Source of the DNA: an uncultured Clostridia bacterium
GTDB taxonomy: Bacteria; Bacillota; Clostridia; TANB77; CAG-508
Length of the DNA: 36,300 nucleotides
Assembly (NCBI GenBank): GCA_934180065.1
Contig: CAKPRA010000015.1
Location: 1 to 36,300 of the forward strand
Direction of reading: 5' to 3'
A program made the translations under genes and the position numbers. The notes under the pieces were generated by a model. The model ran no database searches and had not been told where the DNA came from. It saw nothing but the letters and a program-made list of their open reading frames with translations. Below, piece after piece: positions 14,428 through 22,394 of this stretch (positions are counted from its first letter, which is position 1; the number at the start of each line of letters is the position of its first letter).

Positions 14428-16145
14428 GATCTTCTAGGTTTATAATCATTATCATCGTAATTCATTAGTTCATTTTGTTTATTATAATCCTCATATTGAT
14501 TTTCATAATTGCTCATGTCTGAATCATTATTTTCCAAATTATCCTTTGAGTAATCATTATTCATTTTATCTACCTTATATTCATCTTCAGGAGTACGATT
14601 ATAATCTTTATCACCATATAAATTTGTAGTAGTATACGGATTATAATTAAAATTATCTTCATACTTCTTATCTTCTATATTTTGATTTGAATCAATTTGA
14701 TTATTTTGTGTATCTTTATTTTCGTATTCATTTTTTTCACTTATATCATCGTTTGGTAATTCATCTTCATTGATTTTGTTTGTTTGATCGCTTTCACTCA
14801 CAATTTTTGAATTTTTTGATGAATATCCATATAAATCATCATAATTTGAATCTTCTTGCTCAGTAGTTTCCTGTTTGCTTTTCTTTTTTGAAACAATAAT
14901 TATAGTAATAATAGCAATTACAAGAACAACAATTATTCCTATTCCACCATATAAAATTAGATTATCATTTTTTGTTGTAGTTTCTGCAATATTTTTAATT
15001 GCAATTATTTTATATGTTATCGTTTCAGTTCCATCTTTTGAAGTTACCTTTATTTCTATTGTATTCTCACCTTGTTTAATACCGGTATTTCCTGAAATTT
15101 CAACCTTAGCTTCCTCATCATTAGCAACTGCACTAATATTTAAACTATTAACATTTACATCTAATATATTTACTTTATATTCTAATAAGTCTGTTGCAAA
15201 TACTGGGCTTAAAGTATATCCATCAATTTTTAAACTTGACAATCCTAGAGCTACTTTTTCCTTTTTAGTTGCATTTATTGTATAAATTCTTGTTGTAGCA
15301 TCTTCGGCCGTTACTGTTATTTTTATTATATTATCTCCTGCTTTAAGATTTTCATTTCCAGAAATTTCAACTTTAGATTTTGTATCATTAGGCTCTGCCT
15401 TGATTTCCAATTTTTCTACATCATCTTTATCTATAGAAACTGTATAATCCGTTATTTCTGGATCAAAAGTAGGATTAATTGAGTAGTTGGCAATCTCTAA
15501 AGTTTTCAACGCTTTATCAGAAGACTTAGCTGGCTCCTCAGTTGTTAATAAGCTTGTTTGTATATATCCAGTTGTGCCATTATATGTTACTTTACTCCAA
15601 CCATTACTTCCAATACCCGTACGAGTAATACTTTCACCAGCTTTTAAGCTACCTATTTTTGCACTACTTGCACTATAACTTTTACGAACATTTATTTCTT
15701 TTTTAGCATACATTTTATCATTTGTATTTTTAAATGTAGGCTCTTCAGGCTCTTTTGTTTCTTTTGGTTCACTACTTTTTTCTGAAACAACAACTGTGAC
15801 ACTATCAGACACCTGTGTTGTAGCATTTGTAGTACCATCAGAAACATCTCCACTTAGAGATATTTTATATGATCCTGGCGTTTTTGATGAAAAGCTAACT
15901 GTAGATGTTTTTTTAGCATTTTCTCCATCATCTGTGTTTCCAACTATACTTTTATTTACAGCATCTCCTATTTTTAAATTCCATGCTGCTGCATTAATAC
16001 TTACAGTTATTGTAGTGCTCTCTCCTGTTGAAATATTTTTTTTACTTGCACTAATACTAGCAGAAGCCGCTTCTACATTTGAAAAAATTGAATATATAAA
16101 AAATACAGAAATTATTATAATAATAGTTTTTAAAGTCTTTTTCAT
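14406..16145 (-). CDS. Membrane-anchored surface protein: Ig-like domain, SH3b, two cadherin-like domains, acidic cytoplasmic tail
   Basis: 579 aa. Signal peptide 1-26 (NVEA). An Ig-like beta domain at 28-120 with the NAAAWNLKIG motif. A Pro/Glu linker. A bacterial SH3 domain at 143-201 (INVRKSYSASSAKIGSLKAGE, GWSKVTYNGTTGYI). Two tandem cadherin-like beta-sandwich domains at 211-294 and 300-385 (each with L..L.I..Y.L.P.F and EISGN.....G.N.I.I.VT). Membrane helix 396-419. Cytoplasmic tail 420-579, very rich in Asp, Asn, Glu and Tyr. It stands 16 bases downstream of the glucosaminidase-dockerin gene on the same strand, so the two are an operon. SH3b domains usually bind wall peptides; the joint role in wall attachment or remodelling is inference. 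Confidence 0.8.
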   Translation of the reverse strand: MKKTLKTIIIIISVFFIYSIFSNVEAASASISASKKNISTGESTTITVSINAAAWNLKIGDAVNKSIVGNTDDGENAKKTSTVSFSSKTPGSYKISLSGDVSDGTTNATTQVSDSVTVVVSEKSSEPKETKEPEEPTFKNTNDKMYAKKEINVRKSYSASSAKIGSLKAGESITRTGIGSNGWSKVTYNGTTGYIQTSLLTTEEPAKSSDKALKTLEIANYSINPTFDPEITDYTVSIDKDDVEKLEIKAEPNDTKSKVEISGNENLKAGDNIIKITVTAEDATTRIYTINATKKEKVALGLSSLKIDGYTLSPVFATDLLEYKVNILDVNVNSLNISAVANDEEAKVEISGNTGIKQGENTIEIKVTSKDGTETITYKIIAIKNIAETTTKNDNLILYGGIGIIVVLVIAIITIIIVSKKKSKQETTEQEDSNYDDLYGYSSKNSKIVSESDQTNKINEDELPNDDISEKNEYENKDTQNNQIDSNQNIEDKKYEDNFNYNPYTTTNLYGDKDYNRTPEDEYKVDKMNNDYSKDNLENNDSDMSNYENQYEDYNKQNELMNYDDNDYKPRRSKGKHSK

Positions 16146-16161
16146 AAGTTCCTCCTCATAT

Positions 16162-18195
16162 TTATTTTATTGTATATGTACCTAATAAATGTTTCTTTAT
16201 TAATAATAAATCACCTGAATTTATTGAACCATCTTTATTTACATCCATAGCTTTTAACCTAGTTGGGTCATATACAGTTCCAGTACCCAATAGATGTTTT
16301 TTTAATGCTAATAAATCACCTGAATTTATAACATTATCTCCATTGCAATCTCCTAAGACATAATTCTCACTTGGAGTTGGTTGTGGATCTGGTGCTGGAG
16401 TAGGCTCTGGATTTGGAGTATCGCCTTTAATCAGATATTTATTTGCTATATATCCTTCTAATCCAACACTTGTTACAACCTTATCCCAATTAAATCCATT
16501 TGCATATGCAACATTCTCTTGAGTTACAGTGACAGTATTTCCTTTAAATAGGCTAGCTCTTATTGCACTTGAAGTATTTGGCTCTGACCTTAAGCTAACT
16601 GATGAATTAGCATTACATTGTACTGTCGCAATTTTATAATTTTTCTCATCTCCAGTATTTCCACCAGTACCAACTTCTGCTAAATATTTACTTGCTATAT
16701 AACCTTGTGTTCCATTTGATAGCTTAACTCTCCACCAATTAAATCCATTAATATCATTGTATTTGTCTTTTTCAATTATATTAAGAACTTGACCTTTTAT
16801 TAGAATTGTAACAGTCGATGTTCCTGATGTTCCTGGTCCATTTCTTAACTTAACACTTGTATTTGCAATTGCTGATACATTACAATTTGTTACATCATCT
16901 ATTTGCTCTATATAATTTCTTGCTATATATCCCTTAGCACCTGAACTTAATACAATCTTATCCCAATAATATCCACCATTTTGACTTGTTGCACATTCTA
17001 TTCTTAAAACTATATCTCCTGTATTAAGTTTAGTTAATACAGTTCCTATAAGTGATGGAGAGTTTCTAACTTGCACATTAGTACCTTTAATTCTAACATT
17101 TTGAGTTACAATACGTGAGCTATCTGGTGAAGTACAAACTTCACTTGGCATATTTTCATAAACAGGAATTACAAAAGTAAAACTATTATTCAACATATTT
17201 AATTCAGAATATGATTTCCTTACAGATTGAGCTTCAGTTTGTGCAGCACTAATATTAGCCATATATTGATGATAGTATAAGCTTCCATCTCTATTGTCAA
17301 CATCATATTTCTGCAAATATAATGTTGATTGTCCAACATTTATGTATTTACTTGCAATAAATTCTGCTCCACCTCTTATAGAAGCTTCTGGATTATTCCA
17401 CTTTTTATTGCTTGCATATGACAATGCATTTCTTATAACCTCCTCTTTAGTTTCTCCAGATGCATTTATATTACAGAAATTATAGCAACCATAATACCCA
17501 CCATATGTACCAGTTGCAGTTGAACCTGGCACAGAATTCTTTCCTTGCTCTAATACAATTCTTGAAGCTAAATGATATGGACTAATATTTGCATTTTGAG
17601 CAGCTTCTAAAATTACCTGTGCATATGATTTATTAATTACCCCCTGTGATCCATCTGTTTTTACATATGTTATTGTAGAGCCATTTGCCCATGGCGCTGA
17701 AGAAAGAATTTTTTGTACACCATCTATATTCTGTGTACTTGAATCATATGACAAATTCTCAAACTGAAATATATCATCTTCATAAATCCAATTACGAGGA
17801 TCCATATAATATGAAACTGCAGTTTCTGATGCACATCTCCATTTACCTGTATCATACTTTTTATTACCACATGTGTTACAAATCCAAGATCCTGATTTAT
17901 CGTAATATACTAGATTTCTACCATGTGATGCTGTTGTTTCATTTTTTATAACCTGATTCCAATCCAAACCTGTATATAATATCTTAAATTGCCAATTTGG
18001 ATGTTTAGATTTTAAATCTTCTATTAGATTTTGATATCCAGGATACTTACTTATTCTTTCCTTTGAATATGATTCTATTGATTGAGCAGCATACGCTTTT
18101 CTTAATATCAAATTTGATATAATTATATATGAAATGAAAACTACTAAAATTACTAAAATTACTACTTTTTTATTAAAAATACTTCTTTTGGACAT
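16162..18195 (-). CDS. Secreted N-acetylglucosaminidase (GH73, LytG-like) with three SH3b domains and a C-terminal dockerin
   Basis: A predicted peptidoglycan hydrolase cleaving after N-acetylglucosamine. 677 aa: signal anchor 8-37; a clostridial N-terminal region with a CNTC/C121 Cys group; glucosaminidase core about 185-315 with catalytic-type Glu in RIVLEQGKNS (E216) and YGCYNFCNI; SH3b domains about 366-431, 437-506 and 522-590; a Pro-rich linker 593-609; dockerin type I 612-677. The dockerin has two Ca-binding loops (DCNGDNVINSGD and DVNKDGSINSGD), each followed by LLxxKKHLLGT. The near-identical repeats would allow binding in two orientations. No cohesin is in the window. AGGAGG precedes the ATG. 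Confidence 0.9.
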   Translation of the reverse strand: MSKRSIFNKKVVILVILVVFISYIIISNLILRKAYAAQSIESYSKERISKYPGYQNLIEDLKSKHPNWQFKILYTGLDWNQVIKNETTASHGRNLVYYDKSGSWICNTCGNKKYDTGKWRCASETAVSYYMDPRNWIYEDDIFQFENLSYDSSTQNIDGVQKILSSAPWANGSTITYVKTDGSQGVINKSYAQVILEAAQNANISPYHLASRIVLEQGKNSVPGSTATGTYGGYYGCYNFCNINASGETKEEVIRNALSYASNKKWNNPEASIRGGAEFIASKYINVGQSTLYLQKYDVDNRDGSLYYHQYMANISAAQTEAQSVRKSYSELNMLNNSFTFVIPVYENMPSEVCTSPDSSRIVTQNVRIKGTNVQVRNSPSLIGTVLTKLNTGDIVLRIECATSQNGGYYWDKIVLSSGAKGYIARNYIEQIDDVTNCNVSAIANTSVKLRNGPGTSGTSTVTILIKGQVLNIIEKDKYNDINGFNWWRVKLSNGTQGYIASKYLAEVGTGGNTGDEKNYKIATVQCNANSSVSLRSEPNTSSAIRASLFKGNTVTVTQENVAYANGFNWDKVVTSVGLEGYIANKYLIKGDTPNPEPTPAPDPQPTPSENYVLGDCNGDNVINSGDLLALKKHLLGTGTVYDPTRLKAMDVNKDGSINSGDLLLIKKHLLGTYTIK

Positions 18196-18312
18196 TTTTT
18201 TAGTACCTCCTCTTTTGCGTTTTTATTCAGTGATAGTATATCATTATTCATTATTCAAAGTCAATTACTAAATTTCTTCCTTTTTTTCCATTTTTAACAC
18301 AAATTCTTACAG

Positions 18313-18343
18313 AAAAAGGATATTCTCTAAGAATACCCTTTTT
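18313..18343 (-). terminator. Terminator after the decayed lipoprotein gene
   Basis: On the minus strand AAAAAGGGTATTCT pairs with AGAATATCCTTTTT around TAG, with T run. Arms at 18314-18327 and 18330-18343. It separates this gene from the glucosaminidase gene downstream. Confidence 0.7.
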
Positions 18344-18373
18344 ATGAAAATATATAAAATTTATATGATTTTT

Positions 18374-19235
18374 TTAAAAATCTATATATTCTAATTCATT
18401 AATAGCATCTGAACATTTTATAAAAAATATTCTTTTATCTTTTTTTTCAATGCCATTCAGTAAATTTTTAAAAACTATCTTCACTTTCTCATCTATATTT
18501 TCTACTTTTTTCAATTGCTCATCTGCATTTTTCAAGCTCTCTATTGAATTTTCCCAATTATCAATTAAAACATAATAATATGATTCATATATTTTTTGTT
18601 TTGTTTTTAATATATATAATTTATTTTTATCATAATTTATCTTTTCTAAAATCAAACAAATATTATAATATAAATCTGATGAATCTTTTATAAAATTTTC
18701 TTTACTTTCGTCTATAGAATCAACTATTAGTTTATCTATACTCCCGATTAACTTTATCTAAATCATCTTGACTTACTTCGCTCTTTGTCTTTAAATCACT
18801 TTCAATTATTGCCCATGATACATATAAGTCTTCTATTCCCTTTTTTATTTTCTGCCAATCTTCATTATCATTTTCATTTATTTCTTTATATTGCATTGAC
18901 ATACTTACTATTTTATCATTACTTTGACTATCATTGTTTTTACCTGATTCCTGATTATTACTATTTTCTCCACTGCTTACATTATCAGATTTTTTATTAT
19001 CAACACTACTTTCTGATCCATTTGTTTCAACTCTTTCGCTTTGCTCTTCCACTTTTTCGCTTTTTTCAATATTACCAACTAAATAAGATAAATATTCCGA
19101 AACTTTTTTATCCATATATTGAATTTCTACAGAAATTTTTTCATCTATTGTTTGACTATTTTTATTAAAACTACATCCTGTTAAAATTATAATTAATAAA
19201 AAAATATTAACTATAGTGTATATCTTTTTTATAAT
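18374..19235 (-). pseudogene. Decayed lipoprotein gene: start codon lost and one frameshift
   Basis: Two minus-strand frames belong to one former gene of about 285 codons. Upstream of the first ATG (19115) the frame stays open and reads KKIYTIV..LLIIILTGCSFN, a lipoprotein signal with lipobox ILTGC. A Shine-Dalgarno GAGGTG stands 5 bases before an ATA at 19232 where ATG is expected (ATA AAA AAG). The first frame then stops at 18732 after VNREYR. Removing one G from GGG at 18743-18745 restores a continuous frame into SIDKLIVDSIDES and the second part (to 18374, ending NELEYIDF). The first part has a Ser/Asn/Glu-rich linker (about 60-110); the rest is helical and charged. Alternatives: a rare ATT/ATA start plus an assembly error. 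Confidence 0.7.
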
Positions 19236-19411
19236 ATCACCTCATGTTCAAAATAATTTTTATTATTTTTTCACAAAAAAGGTATTTTATACAGCGAATA
19301 TATAAATAAAAAAAACAAATAATAAAAAAAACAGATAATAAAAAATTATTAATTTAGTTATCATTAAACTTAACTTTTAATATCTGTAATATTGATTTAA
19401 GGAGATTTAAG

Positions 19412-19696
19412 ATGGTTTCAAGCCTAAAATTATATAGTACAAATACTAATGAAATTGTACAATTTCTTAACTTATTCTATTCAAAATCAATACAATTATC
19501 AAATCCTTTATACTGGGAAAAATCATATTCTAATCCCCTAGAAATGTCGGATATTATCTCAGCTTTTATAGATAATAATGAGTATTTTCCTAATACGAAT
19601 ATGTGGGTAAGTATTGATAAAGATGTATTTATAAATATTAAAGATGACAATTATAATTATTTTATACAATATTTATATGAAAGATATCCATATTAA
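19412..19696 (+). CDS. Conserved-looking small clostridial protein, unknown function
   Basis: 94 aa, soluble, with an aromatic-rich, mixed alpha/beta pattern: SLKLYSTNTNEIVQFLNLFYS, LYWEKSYSNPLEMSDIISAFIDN, and a C-terminal NMWVSIDKDVFINI..NYNYFIQYLYERYPY. I recall proteins of this shape in other clostridia, always unnamed, but cannot cite them. AAGGAG precedes the ATG. The gene is alone on the plus strand between the decayed lipoprotein gene and the tyrosine-kinase operon. Its last codons form the left arm of the terminator. No signal peptide or membrane helix is visible. Confidence 0.7.
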   Translation: MVSSLKLYSTNTNEIVQFLNLFYSKSIQLSNPLYWEKSYSNPLEMSDIISAFIDNNEYFPNTNMWVSIDKDVFINIKDDNYNYFIQYLYERYPY

Positions 19697-19732
19697 TCTA
19701 AATACTATGATTAATATGGATATCTTTTTTAA
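19681..19732. terminator. Bidirectional terminator overlapping the stop codon
   Basis: An 18-bp perfect stem (19681-19698 with 19709-19726), 10-base loop, followed by TTTTTT. It ends the 94-aa gene and, read the other way, lies beyond the phosphatase stop (19729) of the convergent operon. The left arm encodes the last residues and stop of the 94-aa protein. Confidence 0.85.
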
Positions 19733-20478
19733 ATTTTATATATTTTTTCTTTATAATGCTCAAATTCAAAATCATTTAATATATCTTGTGCATTAATAGT
19801 TGTTATTTTTCGTATATATTTATTATCTCCAGAAATATGTATCAAATTTTTAATTATTTTATCAATATTTTCATATATAGTTCCTTGTTTGTGGGTATCT
19901 GAACTTAAAAAATGTATTAGTTTATTTTTTAATAAAATCTCAGCTGTAACTTTTGCCTTTTTTCCATATAACCCCATGAAACTACCGTAATTTGATTGTA
20001 CTAAAATTCCCAAATTCATCATTTTTAATAATTCGTCCGGATTTTCTTGTATATATATATATCTTTCAGGGTGTGCCAAAACAGGTATAGCTCCTATTTC
20101 CTTTAATTCGAATATGATATTTTCAAAATTCAGTATTCTATTAGAAAATGGCAACTCAAATAAAATATACCTACTATTTGCTAACGAGGAAATATCACAT
20201 TCTTGCAAAATTTTTGGAGTATTATCTGTAAGCATAATCTCATTTCCTTGATGTAAATTAACTATTATCTCTTCTCTATACAAGGATTGTTTCAACTCAT
20301 TTATTTTTTCACTAATTAAATCTTTAGTGTTTTCATAATAATTTTCTATATAATGAGGAGTTAATATTATATCTGAAAAACCTGCCTCTTCAGCTTTTCT
20401 CAATATATTTAATGTATTTTCTAATGAATCTGATCCATCATCAACATTATTAAGTATATGAGAATGTATATCTATCAT
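19729..20478 (-). CDS. PHP-type protein-tyrosine phosphatase (CpsB/CapC/YwqE family)
   Basis: A manganese-dependent phosphatase that removes phosphate from the tyrosine cluster of the cognate BY-kinase, controlling capsule or exopolysaccharide assembly. 249 aa with all expected PHP metal ligands: H5 and H7 (DIHSHIL), D14 (DDGS), H42 (TPHY), E80 (GNE), H136 (LAHPERY), D194 and H196 (SSDTH). Length is normal (about 250). The start is 3 bases after the kinase stop, so translation is coupled. It is last in a three-gene operon (modulator, kinase, phosphatase). No glycosyltransferase, flippase or polymerase gene follows before the terminator. Confidence 0.93.
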   Translation of the reverse strand: MIDIHSHILNNVDDGSDSLENTLNILRKAEEAGFSDIILTPHYIENYYENTKDLISEKINELKQSLYREEIIVNLHQGNEIMLTDNTPKILQECDISSLANSRYILFELPFSNRILNFENIIFELKEIGAIPVLAHPERYIYIQENPDELLKMMNLGILVQSNYGSFMGLYGKKAKVTAEILLKNKLIHFLSSDTHKQGTIYENIDKIIKNLIHISGDNKYIRKITTINAQDILNDFEFEHYKEKIYKI

Positions 20479-20480
20479 TT

Positions 20481-21404
20481 TTATCCCCTATCTTTTTTAT
20501 CTCTTTCTGTCAAATATTGGCTTAATTGTTTTAAAACCTCATTTATATCAACATCTTTCTCATTTTTATTTTCTTCTATTTCATTTTTAGATGTTTCAAC
20601 CGTATTTAATTTTCTTTTAACTTCTTTAATTTCTTTATCTTCTATCTTTTTTGTAGGCGTAATTTTCTTAGTTAATTTTTCTATTATCTTATTATTTCCT
20701 TTTTTTGATGTAATCATAGCATTATCATAATAATATCCAACTCTTGTTACCTTCTTAGCTGTTGGTATTTTATTTAATATTACACCAGCTATTTTTCCAC
20801 CAACATTTGTTATATTTCTTTTTACTTGATTTAAATCATCAATTTTTGTTAACTTGTGTGCAGTTACAATTAATGTTGTATCAACAAATTTTGATAAAAT
20901 TATAGCATCAGTAACAATTGTACTAGGTGTTCCATCAAATATAATTATGTCAAATACTTTCTCTAAATATTTAATTAAATCTACCATTTTTTGGCTTGTT
21001 AATAGCTCTGAAGGATTTGGTGGTACTATTCCAGATGTCATTATATATAAGTTATCTATAGTCGTATTTTGAATATACTCTCCAACAGAATCTAGCTCAC
21101 TTTCTTTTGTAGTAGTTATCAAGTAATTTGATAATCCTTTAGTATTATTAACTTCAAAAATACTATGTTGTCTTCCTTTTCTCATATCTGAATCTACAAT
21201 TAATACTCTTTTTCCTGCTTGAGCAAAAGTTACTGCTAGATTTGCAGATATCCAGCTCTTACCTTCTCCGGGCACTGTACTTGTTACTAATAATGATTTT
21301 AAATTTCCATTAACATTCATAAATTGAATATTAGTTCTTAATGTTCTAAAAACCTCAGAAATTTGCGTCTTTGGTGATACAAATGTTATTAATTCATTTT
21401 TCAT
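20481..21404 (-). CDS. Bacterial tyrosine kinase (CpsD/CapB family)
   Basis: The cytoplasmic BY-kinase that autophosphorylates on tyrosines and acts with a membrane modulator. 307 aa from the ATG at 21404 (GGGAGG 11 bases upstream); an earlier in-frame ATG at 21437 overlaps the modulator gene and is unlikely. Walker A STVPGEGKS (42-50), Walker A' LIVDSDMRKG (67-76), Walker B IIIFD (153-157). The EFRT-like EVFRTLRTNIQF (18-29) mediates oligomer contacts in the family. Tyr224-226 (GYYYD) are the only tyrosine cluster; about 80 Lys/Glu-rich residues follow, whereas known kinases usually end soon after their cluster. One base separates it from the modulator stop. Confidence 0.92.
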   Translation of the reverse strand: MKNELITFVSPKTQISEVFRTLRTNIQFMNVNGNLKSLLVTSTVPGEGKSWISANLAVTFAQAGKRVLIVDSDMRKGRQHSIFEVNNTKGLSNYLITTTKESELDSVGEYIQNTTIDNLYIMTSGIVPPNPSELLTSQKMVDLIKYLEKVFDIIIFDGTPSTIVTDAIILSKFVDTTLIVTAHKLTKIDDLNQVKRNITNVGGKIAGVILNKIPTAKKVTRVGYYYDNAMITSKKGNNKIIEKLTKKITPTKKIEDKEIKEVKRKLNTVETSKNEIEENKNEKDVDINEVLKQLSQYLTERDKKDRG

Positions 21405-21405
21405 T

Positions 21406-22110
21406 TTAGTATATACCTCCCTTTTTACTTTCATCATTTACAAAAGGTATTGAAACCAATGCCGTAAGCTCTGTATTTCCCTCAATTTCTTCAGGATCTT
21501 TAATGGTATTATCAAACATATTTGATATTAATACATATATTACAGATATAACTAATCCTATTACAAAGAATATTAATATATCTCTTAAATGATTTATATT
21601 ACAAGGTACAATTGATTGTTCAGCCTCATCTAATATATACACATTATCAACATACATTTCTGATACTTTTGTTGAAAAAACTTTTGTTAATTCATTTGCA
21701 ACTTTCATTGCTTTAACAGGATCTTCGTCTTTAACTGTTATCTTCAACATTTCAGTATCATCAATTTCACTTACCGTTATTTTTTGCATAAGAGTATCTT
21801 CGCTGTCATTAATTTGTAAGTTATTGATAGTAGTTCTTAATAAAGATTTGCTCTTAACCAATTGACTATATGTTCCTATTAAACTTTTAGCCAATCCAAC
21901 ATCTGATGAAGTAATTGCTTTTTTGTCATTTGCTTCTGAACTCTCAGAAGCCTTTACAAGCACCAACGTAGTATATGATTGATACTTAGGCTTTACAAAA
22001 TAAAATGAATATATTCCCCCTATTATAATTGCAACAATAGTTATTGCTATTATATGTAATCTTTTGTTCCAAAAAATGTTTATTAATTTTTTTAAATCTA
22101 ACTCTTCCAT
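21406..22110 (-). CDS. Wzz/CapA-type membrane modulator of the tyrosine kinase
   Basis: A polysaccharide co-polymerase of the CpsC/CapA/YwqC type. It sets chain length and activates the tyrosine kinase through its cytoplasmic C-terminus. 234 aa: membrane helix 18-36, an extracytoplasmic part (40-175) with a Wzz start (FYFVKPKYQSYTTLVL) and the proline-containing VKDEDPVKAMKVANEL, second helix about 176-196, cytoplasmic tail with DNTIKDPEEIEG and SKKGGIY. A Pro-rich motif before helix 2 is weak (EQSIVPCNINH). GGAGG precedes the ATG. It is first in the operon, with a promoter candidate about 150 bases upstream. Confidence 0.9.
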   Translation of the reverse strand: MEELDLKKLINIFWNKRLHIIAITIVAIIIGGIYSFYFVKPKYQSYTTLVLVKASESSEANDKKAITSSDVGLAKSLIGTYSQLVKSKSLLRTTINNLQINDSEDTLMQKITVSEIDDTEMLKITVKDEDPVKAMKVANELTKVFSTKVSEMYVDNVYILDEAEQSIVPCNINHLRDILIFFVIGLVISVIYVLISNMFDNTIKDPEEIEGNTELTALVSIPFVNDESKKGGIY

Positions 22111-22265
22111 CGTTATCCTCCATTTTTATGAGTTTAGAAAATATATTATTACATTTTCTGAAATACATTAATTATTTATACTATAGAAAAACCTAACTTT
22201 AATTTATAATTAATCATTATCTATATGTTAAATAATTATATAATATAAAATATTATGCATCTTCT

Positions 22266-22326
22266 ATTATACATAATATTTGTACCATTTGGCAAGTATT
22301 TTGACCAAAATAATGAAAATACTTTG
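22266..22326 (-). promoter_or_regulatory. Promoter and operator-like palindromes of the modulator-kinase-phosphatase operon
   Basis: Minus-strand TTGCCA (22290-22295) and perfect TATAAT (22266-22271), spacer 18. Just upstream is a perfect palindrome ATTTTG AC CAAAAT (22298-22311) nested in a larger inverted repeat AAGTATTTT/AAAATACTT (about 22294-22302 and 22317-22325). Their place at the -35 edge suggests a regulator site. The rest of the 284-base gap (22111-22394) shows no gene; the leader would be about 150 bases. Confidence 0.5.
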
Positions 22327-22394
22327 GTATTACCTATATAATTCCATGGTTTACATATATTATTTTAACTTTCACATATGATTTTTTATAAAAT

